Under the pieces are notes generated by a model. That model had not been told where the DNA came from, searched no databases, and saw only the letters and a list, made by a program, of their open reading frames with translations. 64,000 bases of DNA. Source: Ramazzottius varieornatus (Eukaryota; Tardigrada; Eutardigrada; Parachela; Ramazzottiidae). Shown here one piece after another: positions 26,059 through 37,517 of this stretch. Numbering within the stretch: position 1 is the first letter of the stretch; every line of letters starts with the position of its first letter. A program made the position numbers and the translations under genes. The stretch is taken from the NCBI GenBank assembly GCA_001949185.1, contig BDGG01000007.1, forward strand, positions 1,500,215 through 1,564,214, given 5' to 3'.

Positions 26059-26805
26059 ACACAGACCACACCACTACAAGAGAAAAGCTTTATTTATTAG
26101 ATCATCTTTCTATTTTACTCTATATGTCATCTTATGCCTTGTTTGATCGGCTTCTCCCTCTTTGTCCGATGATAGGCAGAGTCTACGGTCTTCGCTTTGA
26201 CACTATAGTTCCTTCTTCTGCTGGGTTCCTAACGTAGTTGCTGCTCTTTATGGCTTTTAATGTCTCAGTTTGAGTCCCAGCATGGCTACGAGGAAACATA
26301 ACAAGCTTCCTGTTTCATGGAGGCAGTCAGAATTGTATTCTGCCAAAAAGGCGAAAGCGGGCAAGGCAGCAGGTGCTTTCTGACAGTTAGTTTTGGGCGA
26401 CTTGACGCGACATAATACGTAATCAGGACATGACATGACATGACATAACATGACATGACATAACATGACATAGACATGTACTGTTATCCGGACATCGTCT
26501 GAAACTGGGCAGAGCGTTCTGGTTCCGCAGTTAAACATCTGTATCGCGCGACCGTTTCTCCTGTGGTTTATTTTCTGTCCGAAGCATCCTTTAGTAACTT
26601 CCGAACTTTTGTTAGGACTATATTCGACAGTGAGGGAGAGTCCATGGATGTGTAATTCGCTGGTCGATGTGGATAATGCGTGTATTGGTGTGATCGCAGC
26701 TTACATCTGCATAAGGGTGACTAACTACCAAGTCTCAAGTGACGACGGTTTCTGTGAAGACGATTCGGACCTGTTGAGTGTACATCCCGACGAGCAGCGC
26801 CCAAT
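26059..26805. other. Spacer between Expansion-like gene and UBE3C
   Basis: Holds the Expansion-like 3'UTR, a TGACA-type tandem repeat at 26423-26475 and the UBE3C promoter. No exon was recognised. A 36-base uninterrupted frame just upstream of the UBE3C ATG has no recognisable content. Confidence 0.45.
26423..26475. repeat. Pentanucleotide tandem repeat (ATGACA/ATAACA-like units)
   Basis: About 50 bases of repeated 5-base units (TGACA with occasional TAACA variants) lie in the spacer between the Expansion-like gene and UBE3C. It is a simple microsatellite. Confidence 0.85.
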
Positions 26806-29800
26806 ATGTTCGCATTTACGGGAGACTATCGGAAGAAGCCTCAGCAGGCTTTGCGAGGAACGCGAGTAGCCGTAAGTTGGCTTGAGACGTCATGTTTGCT
26901 AACCAGTATTACTGTAATGCTTCATGAACTTCGCGAAGTTACGTCACAGTGCGCGTAGGGTTTACGGGTATGATGACGCATACAGTACATGCTCACTATG
27001 ACGTAATGCGCGAAGTGTATGAAGCTTTACAGTAGCTTTGCTGGACAGTACGAGTAGGGACGCGTATTAAGAGTGATCAGTTAAAGACGGGAGGCTATAA
27101 AGTGACCATGAGGCAATCTTCTTGTTGACAGGAACAGCGAGAAGAGTCGCTGCAGAAGGCGGCTGAAGGACGACGTCAACGCGAGGTAAGGCAGCGGATA
27201 ACGACAGCTAGTGTCATATAATATACCAGAGAGTTTTTGTGCTGTGTACGTACTGTATCGTGGATCTTGACCGCCGCTTTCTTCCAGGAACTGCGCCGGA
27301 AGGTTCAGAGCGTCGTCAAGATTCAGGCATTGGCACGGAAGTTTCTTCTGCGAGCACAGCGGGTAAGGTTGCTGTACCAGCGTTCTGTCTAATCATTGAA
27401 AGCTGGTATAGCTTATGCGTTGGCATAAATAACTTCGTGTCTGTCATGGACGGTGGACATCTTCTCGAATCTAAGGTGGTAGTGTTGGAAGGAGAGAGAG
27501 AGATGGATGACATGTCTGGGCTGTGTTATTGCAGAGGAAGGCTATAGTGGTGGAGGTGGAGAGGAACAAGGACAGCCTGTCCACTTCCGGGGACGTGCCG
27601 AGGCTGCTGCAGTATGTGCGGGCCGTCAACTTATACCTGGTCCGTCACATTAGCCCCCAGGAAGCGTCTGCATTCTTTGTCCTAGCCCAAGTGCTGGTCA
27701 AGGCGCAACAAGCGCTGGTGGAGAGCTGTGGCCAGGACAGCCCGACGGCCCTGGCTGTGGCGCGTTTCCTGGGCACCGCTCTGCAGCTGGCGGGCTCGCC
27801 GGCCGACACCAACAGCGTCCTTCGCCTGGCTGAAATTCTCCTTGGTCAGGCCGATCTAGCAGCTGGCCTTCAGCGCGTCATCTGCGCCTCGCTGGTCGAG
27901 CGGGCCTTCTTCCAGTCCTGTCTGCGTATCCTGCAGGCTCGTTCCATCGGCCTGTCCTTCGCGCCTTCCCCCAAAGCTCCCACCGAGTTTCACGCTTCCC
28001 TCCTGTCCCTCCTGCTCAAGCCACTGGTCATTCTGCTGCCGGTCGATGCCAAGGTGGTGGTCAAGTTCGCCAAAGAAGTCCTCAGTCAGTCACATCACGT
28101 CGTCGTCGCGGACTTTGTCCTGCGTGCGTTGGCCGAGGTGCAGGGACACTCACTTCCGGTCGGTCTCTTCATCGACCAAGCAGCTGCGGCTATTCGGATG
28201 GAGCAGTTGCCTGCGGCCGACATCTGGCAGTGCTGGTCCTGGTGCCTGCTGGTCGGCGGTTGGGGCGGTAGCCTGCAGGGCTCGACCGCCGTCTTGACCG
28301 TCATGAATCACGCACTGATGGGCTTGATCAAGGCACAGGCCTTTATCGTCGCCGACGATGACAAGCGCCGAAAAATGGACGAGGAGGAGGACAGTGAGGA
28401 CGAGGAGATGGAAGAGGGGCCGACCAAGGGCCAGACCGTGGAGAAGGTGCCAAGCAAAGAGGAAGAAAGGGAAGGCCAAGTTCGACGGGATATTCTGGCC
28501 GCTATTGAGTCGCCTGCCTTCATCACCCTGGTCCTGTCCGCTTTGGAGGTTTGTCCTACCATAATGATATCAAAGGAGCTTGGCGGATTGATTAGTCCCA
28601 CCAAATCTGTTCTCTGTTCCGTTACAGATAAAGTCGGGCACGGTGGTGGAGGATGCGGCGGGAATGTGCACTTCGCTGATAAGCAGCCAGGGCAAGGATG
28701 CAGTCAGTATGCCGACGCTCTTTTACAAGATGGCCTTCAACATGGCCTTCCTCAAGGCCTTATGGCAGCGTATCGGTCAGTTTGAGGTGGTGGAGCGCTT
28801 GCGCAGCAGCCCCAACGTCACCTTCTCCTTGGCTGGCAGCAAGAGCTGGATGCGGCTGTACACCGTCTTTGCCCGCTTGTTGGTCTGTACCATGGCCACC
28901 GTCTACGACGACGAGTTTGGGGAGGCCAGCGGCGGCAGCCAGCAGCAGCGGCCACGGCGGGGTAGCTTTGAGTTTGAGCTGGAGGAAGTGGTGGAGATTG
29001 CGGCTAGTTCGCGCGACGTGGCGGCTGCCCTGCTCTTTGTGGCCTACTCGCCGGCCCTGGCCACCGACGGCGACTGCAGCTACCTGCTGACGCACCTCTT
29101 CTCCTCGGTCGTCAACTTGATCCGCGAACTGCATGATCGCGACGCCCGCCGAGGCTTCTGCCCCGACGGCTTCTGGATCAGCCCCAAGTTGACGGCGCTG
29201 GCCGACAAGGCACGACGCAGCGGCAACCCCCAGTTCATCTACGATGTCTTTGAAGCCTGCAACCCATTCAGGCCGTAAGCCTACAGCACTTGCCATGGTG
29301 GGAGCTGACCGTTAGCTGCAACTTGAACATGTTTGTGTTCTGTCCTTGTAGGTTGAAGAATGGCTTGTTTGCCGGTGCCAGTCTGGACGAAGTGCGCTTC
29401 AACCTGGTGCTGGACCAAGTGCCCTGCCTGCTGCCCTTCAACCATCGCCTCCTCTTTGTCTATCTGACCCTCCGCTCCGACAAGAATGCTTCTCGTCGCG
29501 ACTTTGACTTTCTACGGGCTGACAGCTTCATCCACGTCAAAGTCAGGTAAGAAAGGGCACAGCACAAGTTCAGTAATGAGAAAGCGATACCGGTCAGTAT
29601 GATGACTGATCAGCGGATGGTTCGATAGGCGGGAATACATTTACGAAGACGCATTCACCGACCTGCACCCCAACGTGGTGGCTGACATGAAGAAGCCGCT
29701 CAAAGTGGCCTTCCAGAACTTGGCCGGCCTGGACGAAGCCGGTGTCGACGGAGGCGGACTCTTTCGCGAGTTCATGAACCAATGCGTTCGTTCAGGTACA

Positions 29801-31235
29801 ATCGCCTTCTTTCCCTATAAAGCATATTCTCTCTTGACCTTCATATAGTGTCGTGGGCGAGCATATCGATGGCCGTGTCTTTTGCCAAAGGCTTGATGTA
29901 CATGGCTATTGTCTTGTGACAGGCTTCGACCCCAATCGCGGCTTCTTTCGCTCCAACGAAGAGGCCACCTTGTACCCCAACCCCGAAGCCACCATGCTCT
30001 GTCCCACCTCCTACAGGGAGCACTTTTTCTTTTTGGGGCGCATGCTGGGCAAAGCCATCTACGAGAACCTGCTGACCGAGCTGCACTTTGCCGACTTTTT
30101 CCTCAAGAAGCTGCTGTCCAAGCACAATGTCGGCAACGTGGACATTCACTACCTCAAGTCGCTGGACCCCATGCTCTTTAAGAATCTCCTCTACCTCAAA
30201 CAGTACCCCGCGGATGTGGCCGACTTGCAGTTGGACTTTAGCGTCACGGTCGACGAGATGGGCCTGACACGACAAGTCGACCTCAAACCCAACGGCAAGA
30301 ATATCCCCGTCACCACAGACAACGTTGTCGAATACATCTTCCTCATGGCCGATTTCAAATTGAACCGACAGGTACGTACATATTAGGCTTCGTTGAGCAT
30401 TGTTGCAGGCATGTGCCACAAAATATAATAATTATCATGCTAACGCGGTAAATCGTCGCTCTTCGATAGATTCGAGTGCACACGGCCTGCTTCCGCGAAG
30501 GCCTCAACGACGTTGTGCCGATCCAGCTTTTGCAAATCTTCAACTTTAAGGAACTGCAAACGCTAATATCGGGCACCGAGGAGCCCATCGACATTAAAGA
30601 CTGGCGGAAGCATACTTCCTATGGCAGTAAGTCTTTGTCTTCCTCTCGCTGACCCTGGCATACCCTTAAAATTTTATTTACAACATAGATTGCAAACATA
30701 TTAAAAAGTCTTTCTTTAAAATTAAGATTTAATGCTTTATTATTGAGTGTCGAAAGACTTTAGTTACTATAACTTTAAATCTTATTACCATATTATCATT
30801 ATGGTCAGCCAGTGCTGATTCTGAGGCTGAACGGCTTCTTCTGTTGCCCTAGATCCTTACGACGAAGAGCATCCAACCATCAAGGCCTTCTGGAATGTCA
30901 TCCAGTCCTTTAGCGAGCCCACCAAGAGGAAATTGCTCAAGTTTGTCACCAGCTGCTCCCGGCCTCCCCTCTTAGGCTTCAAGGTATGGTGGCCTCCATA
31001 GCAGACTCGTGATAGTTTCACTGTCTCGTTGCTTTGCTGACTGCCTGCTAATGGAGAATGTTGGTAGGAGCTGCCTCACAAGTTCACCATCAATCCAGCG
31101 TCAGGGGAAGACCGTCTACCGACAGCGAGCACCTGCATGAACCTCCTAAAGTTGCCCATCATTCAAGACGAGCAGAAACTGCGGGAAAAATTGCTGTATG
31201 CCATTGAATCGGAATCTGGCTTTGAGCTGAGCTAA
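26806..31235 (+). CDS. UBE3C: HECT E3 ubiquitin ligase UBE3C (1040 aa)
   Basis: Eleven exons (26806-26871, 27132-27185, 27288-27362, 27535-28548, 28628-29274, 29352-29546, 29629-29795, 29923-30371, 30470-30626, 30853-30983, 31068-31235) give 1040 residues; human UBE3C is about 1083. The N terminus [13 protein letters not shown] matches the family start MFSFEGDFKTRPK. An IQ-like motif ([17 protein letters not shown]) follows. The C-terminal HECT domain includes [44 protein letters not shown] and the catalytic cysteine in [11 protein letters not shown] at about residue 1008. Family members extend ubiquitin chains on proteasome-bound substrates in the cytoplasm and nucleus. A non-conserved acidic insert ([15 protein letters not shown]) lies mid-protein. 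The first intron contains an inverted repeat. Confidence 0.96.
26910..27034. repeat. Imperfect inverted repeat in UBE3C intron 1
   Basis: Arms at about 26910-26957 and 26986-27034 are reverse complementary over about 45 bases with several mismatches (for example TACTGTAA.GCTTCAT and CTTCGCG near the ends). About 28 bases separate them. The element lies inside the first intron and could fold as RNA. Confidence 0.7.
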
Positions 31236-32253
31236 CTGCTGCTTTCCATTGGGCAGTGGCAGTCCTCTTGGTGAAGTTTTAGACTAGTGCAGACAGACTT
31301 GGGGTGAACACGTGCTCTTTCAGTAGTCAAGTACTTCTCTGGTCTACATTGTGTGAATCGTTTACCTGTTCTTCTTGTTGTACAAACTGCTTGACCATAA
31401 CCTGTCGCTCCATTCGTGGACTGTAGCCTAACGATGGATGATCAGCTTGTTTTCATTGTGCGGTTTCTGACCATGGTTTCGGACTTTGGCAGACAGGCGG
31501 CGCCACAAGCAACGGAGAAGGCCTCACTTCCGGTCGGCATCCCATCCCCGCTAGTCCGGATTTTGTGCTAAAGCAGATAGCAACGACCGATCCTGCCCGA
31601 ACACGGAGCGTGTTTTGTGGTGTGTGACGATGAAAAAAGACACGGGACAGAAGAAGCGGAAACAGTCCAGCACGGTACTTGTCGGTACCGAGTGACCACG
31701 GTGGAGAACCATCGACACGATATTCCGACGCCAACGGGGCTTTCCCGTAAGAGAACTACAATAACTTGGCATGACCGCTGGATCGCAACTAGCGTTCTGG
31801 AGAAGACCTCGGAATTCGAGTACGATCGGAAGGGATTCATTGATTAGCATTATACGGGTTCTTCTCATATACTGTAGAAGGAACCTCAAACCTTTATTTC
31901 ACCTACTCATACAGCGATAACATCACACCAAAGGTGAGACCTTCAGCCCTTTAAATGGACATGTATCAGACTATATCCAGACAAGTCTCCCACGAGAGAA
32001 GTAAAAAGAAGGCATGTTCGCGGTATTCGTCGACTTATTGCGACTGAAAAAACAAATGCACACCAGCCAAAAAAAGAGTCCCGTAAAAACTGTTTCACAC
32101 AAAAAGCCGCGTATTCTCCATTCAGAAAAGAAAAACAATGGAGGAAAAACAGATCAGAAGAAAACCCAAGTGAATAGTGAACAACAGATCCCGCTAAAAA
32201 ACATACCCGTCATTATTCTGTACAAAACCACCTTCTTGTCAAAAAGGCACAAA
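31236..32253. other. Spacer between convergent UBE3C and CNNM
   Basis: Presumed 3'UTRs of both genes. On the minus strand an AATAAA hexamer lies near 31893-31898, about 360 bases past the CNNM stop, and is a possible polyadenylation signal. No exon was recognised. Confidence 0.4.
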
Positions 32254-35200
32254 CTAAGCTATGAAGTGGTTCGAAGGTTCGCTGGGCATTGTCCCATCGT
32301 GCGTCGATCCCATCGGTTTCATCTCCAACGGTGACTCTCCGCCCGACCGTCTACGCGTGGTCATCCCGTCCAGTAACGCTTCAGTGTCCTCACTCGATCT
32401 CTTCAATTCACCGTTTGGCTGTACGATTGAGATTTTCGGTAGTCTACTGCCACTGAGAATCCGTACCAACCCATTAGCGCTACGTGGGCTGGCCAGGTTG
32501 ACGGCTGGCTCGAAGACTTCTTCATCCCTGCCCAGCCTGTCCATCTCGGAGCCGAACAAGTCTTGTCCGCTTTTCTCTTGGTCTTCTAGCTTGGTGGCTC
32601 GGATGGCCGCGATGTAATGACAGCGCTTGATCCGCAGGAAGAGGACGTCGGTGATGGCGTAGACTGTAAAGTCGGGGACGAACAGGCCAGTGGGTCCGTT
32701 GCCGCGTTCCAGGTTGAGACGGGAGACGCCTGGCTGTGATTGACGTGCCAGGGAGGGAAAAGGTGTGTGCGTCAGAGCTTGCAGCTCGTCTTGCGAGACG
32801 GCAAGGGATGTCACACCGAAGTGGGTGAAGGGACCACTCTCGAAAACCAGACCTGAAAGCCCAAGTCTGAACTGAGAGACGGAACAACAAACTAGAAAAC
32901 TCCATCAGGCACCTACATACAATAAACTATGACACCAGCATGTTCCCACGGTATGCATGTGCATAAAGAAACTGCGTACTTCGTCGCAGCGAGAAAGCAA
33001 GCGTTCTTCACGCACTTGCATACTGTACATCATGAGCGTATCGGGACACTGAGTATCGAGGTAACCGATCGACACCACTGCATTTTGTTGGTGCCACAGA
33101 GCAAACGTCCATGATGTATCCGCATACAGTGTAGTGAGGTGTTATCATCGCCTCAAGTATGCAGGGGAGTGACAGAAAAGCAGTTTAATATTACAGAACA
33201 AGAAAGTAAACTGTACCTTCAAAGCCGATCTTGACTTCAACCCGGCCCTCCAGTATCAGGACAAAGTAATCCGCGGGGCGACCAGCCTGAAATATGAAGC
33301 TCGGTTCGGCGTCACCAGGCTTGCGTCGGATCATTCGGGCTACTTCCGGATGGCGGATAAGGCGCTTAAGGATATGTTCCGACACAAATTGCGAGCGGAA
33401 GGGATCTACGGAGGTGCTGAGGAACTGGAAGGCTGCGTGCTGTAGTTGTGGAGTGATTAGTGAAGCGTACAGTGGGCGGGAGGTAAACACTGAAAGGTCC
33501 TTCTTCATAGGCTTCTTGCGGTCCAGGTCGTTCTTGTCAGACTCGTCCAGAATCTCCGACTGGATCATCTCTTCAATGATGTCTTCCAACGTGGCCACAC
33601 CTATCGTCTCGTACTCGGGGTCCCCATCGCCTTTCTGGATAACGTGCTGGACGAACGCCATGTGCGAGCGACCTTTTTTAAATTCCTCTGTAATAGAAAG
33701 TAAGCCACTTGAACCAAACGGAACTGAATTCACGAGTCGAAACAGCAAATTCTCGTAGGTTGAAGCCACTCCTCGTTTCTTTTCCCGCAGTGGAAGATTG
33801 ATCATACAACTCATGCAAAAAGACGGTGCTTGTAAACACAGTGAAATCGAACCAAAATAATTTTTTCGAAACCTGAAACGCTTGATGAGAGATCAATCCT
33901 CAAATCATCCCTCAGAAAAATCTTGAAAACTTCTCCGTCTGCCATCATCACTACACGATTCACCAAAACAGGTTCCTTTTTTACCTAGCATGACGTCGAG
34001 TGTTGTGTCTTCAAAGACAAAGCAGAGCTCATAGCTGTAGTATCTGCACAGCGTCTTCACCGCCGTACAATCGTCCGGATCTAACAGCGCCAAGTCCTTG
34101 ATATTCAGCAAGCCTACCACGTTACTTCTCGTCTGCTCGAAGACCGGTATCCTCGTGTAACCTGAAGCAACCAATCCAATATTTGTTACTGTCCAGCTTC
34201 TCTGCGCTGTGACGGAAAAAGTCTTACCTTCTCGAGTAATTTCGGCCAACGTATCAAAGTCCAATATGGCATCATAAGGCAACATGAAAGTGTCGTCAAG
34301 CGGCGTCATGATATCCATCACGCGTTTCCGCTTCAACGACAGCGTTCCCGAAATGATGTTGATCTCATCGTTCTCCAAAAGATTCTGGTCCTTGGTCACA
34401 CGAATCAGCTCGACTAGGCGCTCGCGGTCGTAGACTGTCCCGATCTCCCTACCGAGAAGAAAGTCCAGAATGCGACTCAGTGGATAGGAAATCAGACATG
34501 TTACCCCCATCACAATCTGCAAGAACAAAGTCCAAACTAACCCTAATACAATGCAGAGATATTCGGAGTACTGTACGGGACGTCGGCAAATGATTTCATC
34601 CAAATTGTAATCTCAGGTGGCGCATGTGTGACAATTGTTGTTGGCTGAGGATATGCGCCACTTGCGAAAACAACCTGGATGTGCTCATTTGTCGATGCCC
34701 TGTATTGAAGCATGTATCCCATTTATTCGGAAAGCTTTTAATTATTTCTTCTTTAAACTTATTCTGCTGTCACTATATAGTTTATACCATTGTAATGTAT
34801 CGGGTGGCGGAACCGATTGCCAGGCCGAAGCGATTACAGAGAGCTTGCGGGACGATTTCACCGAACAAGACGATACCGATGGTAGAGAAGATGACGGCAT
34901 ACAGTCCAGACGTCAGGTCGTCCAGCAGGATCGTGAGGGAACTATTGACTAGTACATTGCCGATGACCAGCGAGCACAGCAAGAAGTTACCCTTCTTCCG
35001 TAGCGGGATGATATTCTTGGCGTGGACTTTCTCCTTGGCAGCACCTACACTGGCCACAATCTGCAGTTCTGTAGGGTCGAGGGACAGCAGACCGAGGTTG
35101 AGACCAGAAAAGAGACCTGAAAGAGCTTGCAGAACTATCACGAGCAGAATTTGGATCCATAGTGGAATGAGGTAGCGTCGGACGGAGAGAATCTGCAGGT

Positions 35201-35969
35201 AGGGGGAACGACCTTGGTGAAGCCATAGATTCGACTCTGGATCGTGGACACAGATGTAATGCGTATCTGGAAAAACAAAAAAGAAAATGTTTTCGTCACT
35301 TTTTGTCCAAGAAGAACTAAACGGAGCTGACCGGAAGTGACCAGCAGGGGAAAGGCTAAGAAGGACGCGTCGATGGCGAGCCATAGGGTAGAAAACCCGG
35401 ACAACACAAATCAGCTGGACGAAAAGAAGGGATTTATGGCTCACCATCCAGTAAAATTCCAAAATTGTTTGTTTACGTTGATACATCACTCTGGTTAATA
35501 CGTTTCATCTCAACAGGAATCTTTCCCGTCTCTTTTCGTTTTCCTTAACATTTTTCCAGGAGAAAGTACCTTGCTTGTTGTGTTGCTCATGTAGGGTGAT
35601 GTGAACAAGTCCAGAGTCTTGCTCCGGAGACGTTTCAGCCACTTGAAAGACTTCACTGGTCTGGAATGATGCACAGTCGTCGCCACGGTTGGCCGACACC
35701 GTCGTAAATTTTATCGTGGTGTTGGGAGCGATGTTGAGGCCAAAGATCCGGACAGCAGTACTGGCCTCCCAGATGATATGGACGATCCCAGCGCCGAAGC
35801 CGTGTTGTGAGTCGGAGTCGATGCGTAACCCGCTAAGCTTTGGTGTAGCTGAGGAGAGGCGCTCATCGCTGATGTTCACCTGTCTCCGGAATCGCAAATG
35901 AAACGGTATATTTGAAGCACTAACAGCCAGAACCTCAAACAGTATCAGTAACAACAAATAATTTAACAT
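32254..35969 (-). CDS. CNNM: CNNM-family magnesium transport mediator (804 aa)
   Basis: Six exons (35969-35570, 35266-34788, 34516-34228, 34161-33985, 33687-33217, 32852-32254) sum to 2415 bases. Order of parts: a signal peptide ([18 protein letters not shown]), an extracellular domain, a DUF21 membrane region ([41 protein letters not shown]), a CBS pair ([37 protein letters not shown]), then a cyclic-nucleotide-binding-like domain ([20 protein letters not shown]). The last exon retains [18 protein letters not shown]. In the family, CNNM2/4 move Mg across the basolateral membrane and bind PRL phosphatases. The 300-base intron after exon 1 contains a hydrophobic open frame on the minus strand that I excluded by splice phase. 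It is head-to-head with WDR6. Confidence 0.95.
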
Positions 35970-37517
35970 GATGGACAACAGTCAGGGAACTTCCGTCACG
36001 AGACTACCATCCTCGTGAGAATCTGGGAACTGTGAAGTGTGAAGTGAGTCAAGTGACCAAGATTCAAAAGAAAACGCGAAAAAAATTGAATTGGAGTCGC
36101 TTGATTGTTGATTTGCGGAACTCGTCGTTTTCGGGGTTTGATTGACCAATTGTACGCAGCCCGAACAATCAGACCGAACCGACTGAATCAAAATAGATGG
36201 CGCTTTCTCGGCCCCCTGGTATATGTTTAAACTGGAATGTCGCAAGACTGCTTTCAGAGCCTTCAAAAACACTTCTGAAGTTGAACCGAAAGTCTCAGCT
36301 ATAAAATCTGAGGTAAATGTGCGTTTGAAAAATGCCAGTGCGTAATATGATTAACACACTATCGAACCAGAAGTCCAGAACTCGGTCTGAGCTATTCTCA
36401 ACGATCTACGTAGGCTTGAGGCGGGTGAACGGGCACCGGCCCCCGAGCTGGCCTTTCGCACAGCGCAAGCTCCATTTTCCTGGACCACCTGTGGACTTCA
36501 GACAAGATCGGGCAAGTGAGGCAACCATGTTCTACTCTAGCCGGCTCGCTTGAGACAGCACGACAAGTACTTTGCTGTCATGGCTCGGAACGACCTGCGG
36601 AACCATCTGTTGGTCGAGTAACACAGAACGAATATAGTCGCTGTACTTACGTGCGCCGGTACAGTGATACGGTTCCCACTTCCCAGGTAGATCCACGCAG
36701 GTATAGTGCGATATCGATGACCGGAGCCACCATCAAGGGGATGGCCAGAGGGAGCCACGCTACAAGGTATACAGCGCAAGTACGAAAGAGGGTCCACACC
36801 AGTGTGAGTTCTCGCTGGAAAACTCGCGACCTTCGTCTGGACTGTCGTGGAATAAACATGGTTGCTGGCTCGGACTAAATGTTCGCGTCCGACACCACGA
36901 TGATGCTTGGGTTCTGTTCCGTTCGGGTATGATAAGAAGAACTTTCGTCTAAGCGGACCTCGGTGAGGCTCGAGAACATACCGGAATTTCTTGATTCCCA
37001 GCTCACATTTAGGTTACTTAACTCCACAAAATTATTCTAAAAATTAGACATGCTGTGAGACTGTGAGCACTCATTCGACAGAACAGAAAATGTAAAAGAA
37101 TTCAATAAAAACGAACGACAGTAACATCTCAGCTATACTTAAGGCCAGTACGGACGTGCAGATTTTATATTAATTTTAATTCCCAACCCGATTCCCAGGC
37201 ACCGTTCCCGGTCCTGTTTTTGGGTGGGAATAATTATCCCTATACTGAAATTCTGGACTCGTTCGGGTGGGAATATTCCAAGCATTCGCGCCCTTAGTCT
37301 GGACTTGAAAGTTGAAAATTAGTTGGCACTCCTTTTACAGTATCGCAATCTCCACAATTAAGGCGTTTTTATGCCCGTATCAGCCCGTATAAAGTTTTCA
37401 ATTTTTTTATTTTGGATTCCGTTTCTTTAGTCCTGGACCTTTGGTGCCAGTTTTCCCGCCATTTCATCCAATTGCATCGACTAACTGTGCCAGGTTGCAA
37501 GCGTTTGATGTGGAAAC
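35970..37517. other. Divergent promoter region between CNNM and WDR6
   Basis: The 1.5 kb space between two divergently transcribed start codons should include both promoters. It also contains a broken receptor-like fragment (36537-36859, minus). The rest (36860-37517) shows no coding signal and is partly AT-rich. Confidence 0.45.
36537..36859 (-). pseudogene. Fragment resembling GPCR TM6 to helix 8, frame-disrupted
   Basis: One minus-strand frame (36859 down to about 36650) has a basic loop, then RTCAVYLVAWLPLAIPLMV, which looks like a rhodopsin-class TM6 with a WLP turn, then an extracellular-loop-like stretch ending near YLRGSTWEVGTVSLYRR. Another frame continues as TATIFVLCYSTNRWFRRSFR, which resembles the end of TM7 plus helix 8, and stops at 36537. 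The two parts are in different frames. The only GT...AG pair between them would make a 10-base intron, which is not credible. No TM1-TM5 exons were found in the 650 bases before WDR6. I read this as a receptor relic or an assembly frameshift in a partial gene. Confidence 0.45.

Noticed and set aside
28095-29296. Several long antisense ORFs under UBE3C
   Set aside because: They mirror GC-rich coding exons and contain no domains.
35270-35569. Hydrophobic minus-strand frame ([13 protein letters not shown]) upstream of the CNNM membrane region
   Set aside because: Its acceptor would put it out of phase and stop after 19 codons; joining exon 1 directly to 35266 keeps the frame and matches the family (THYICV).
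36645-36660. A 10-base GTAAGT...CAG 'intron' to repair the GPCR-like fragment
   Set aside because: Far below any plausible intron length and it does not restore the TM7 frame.
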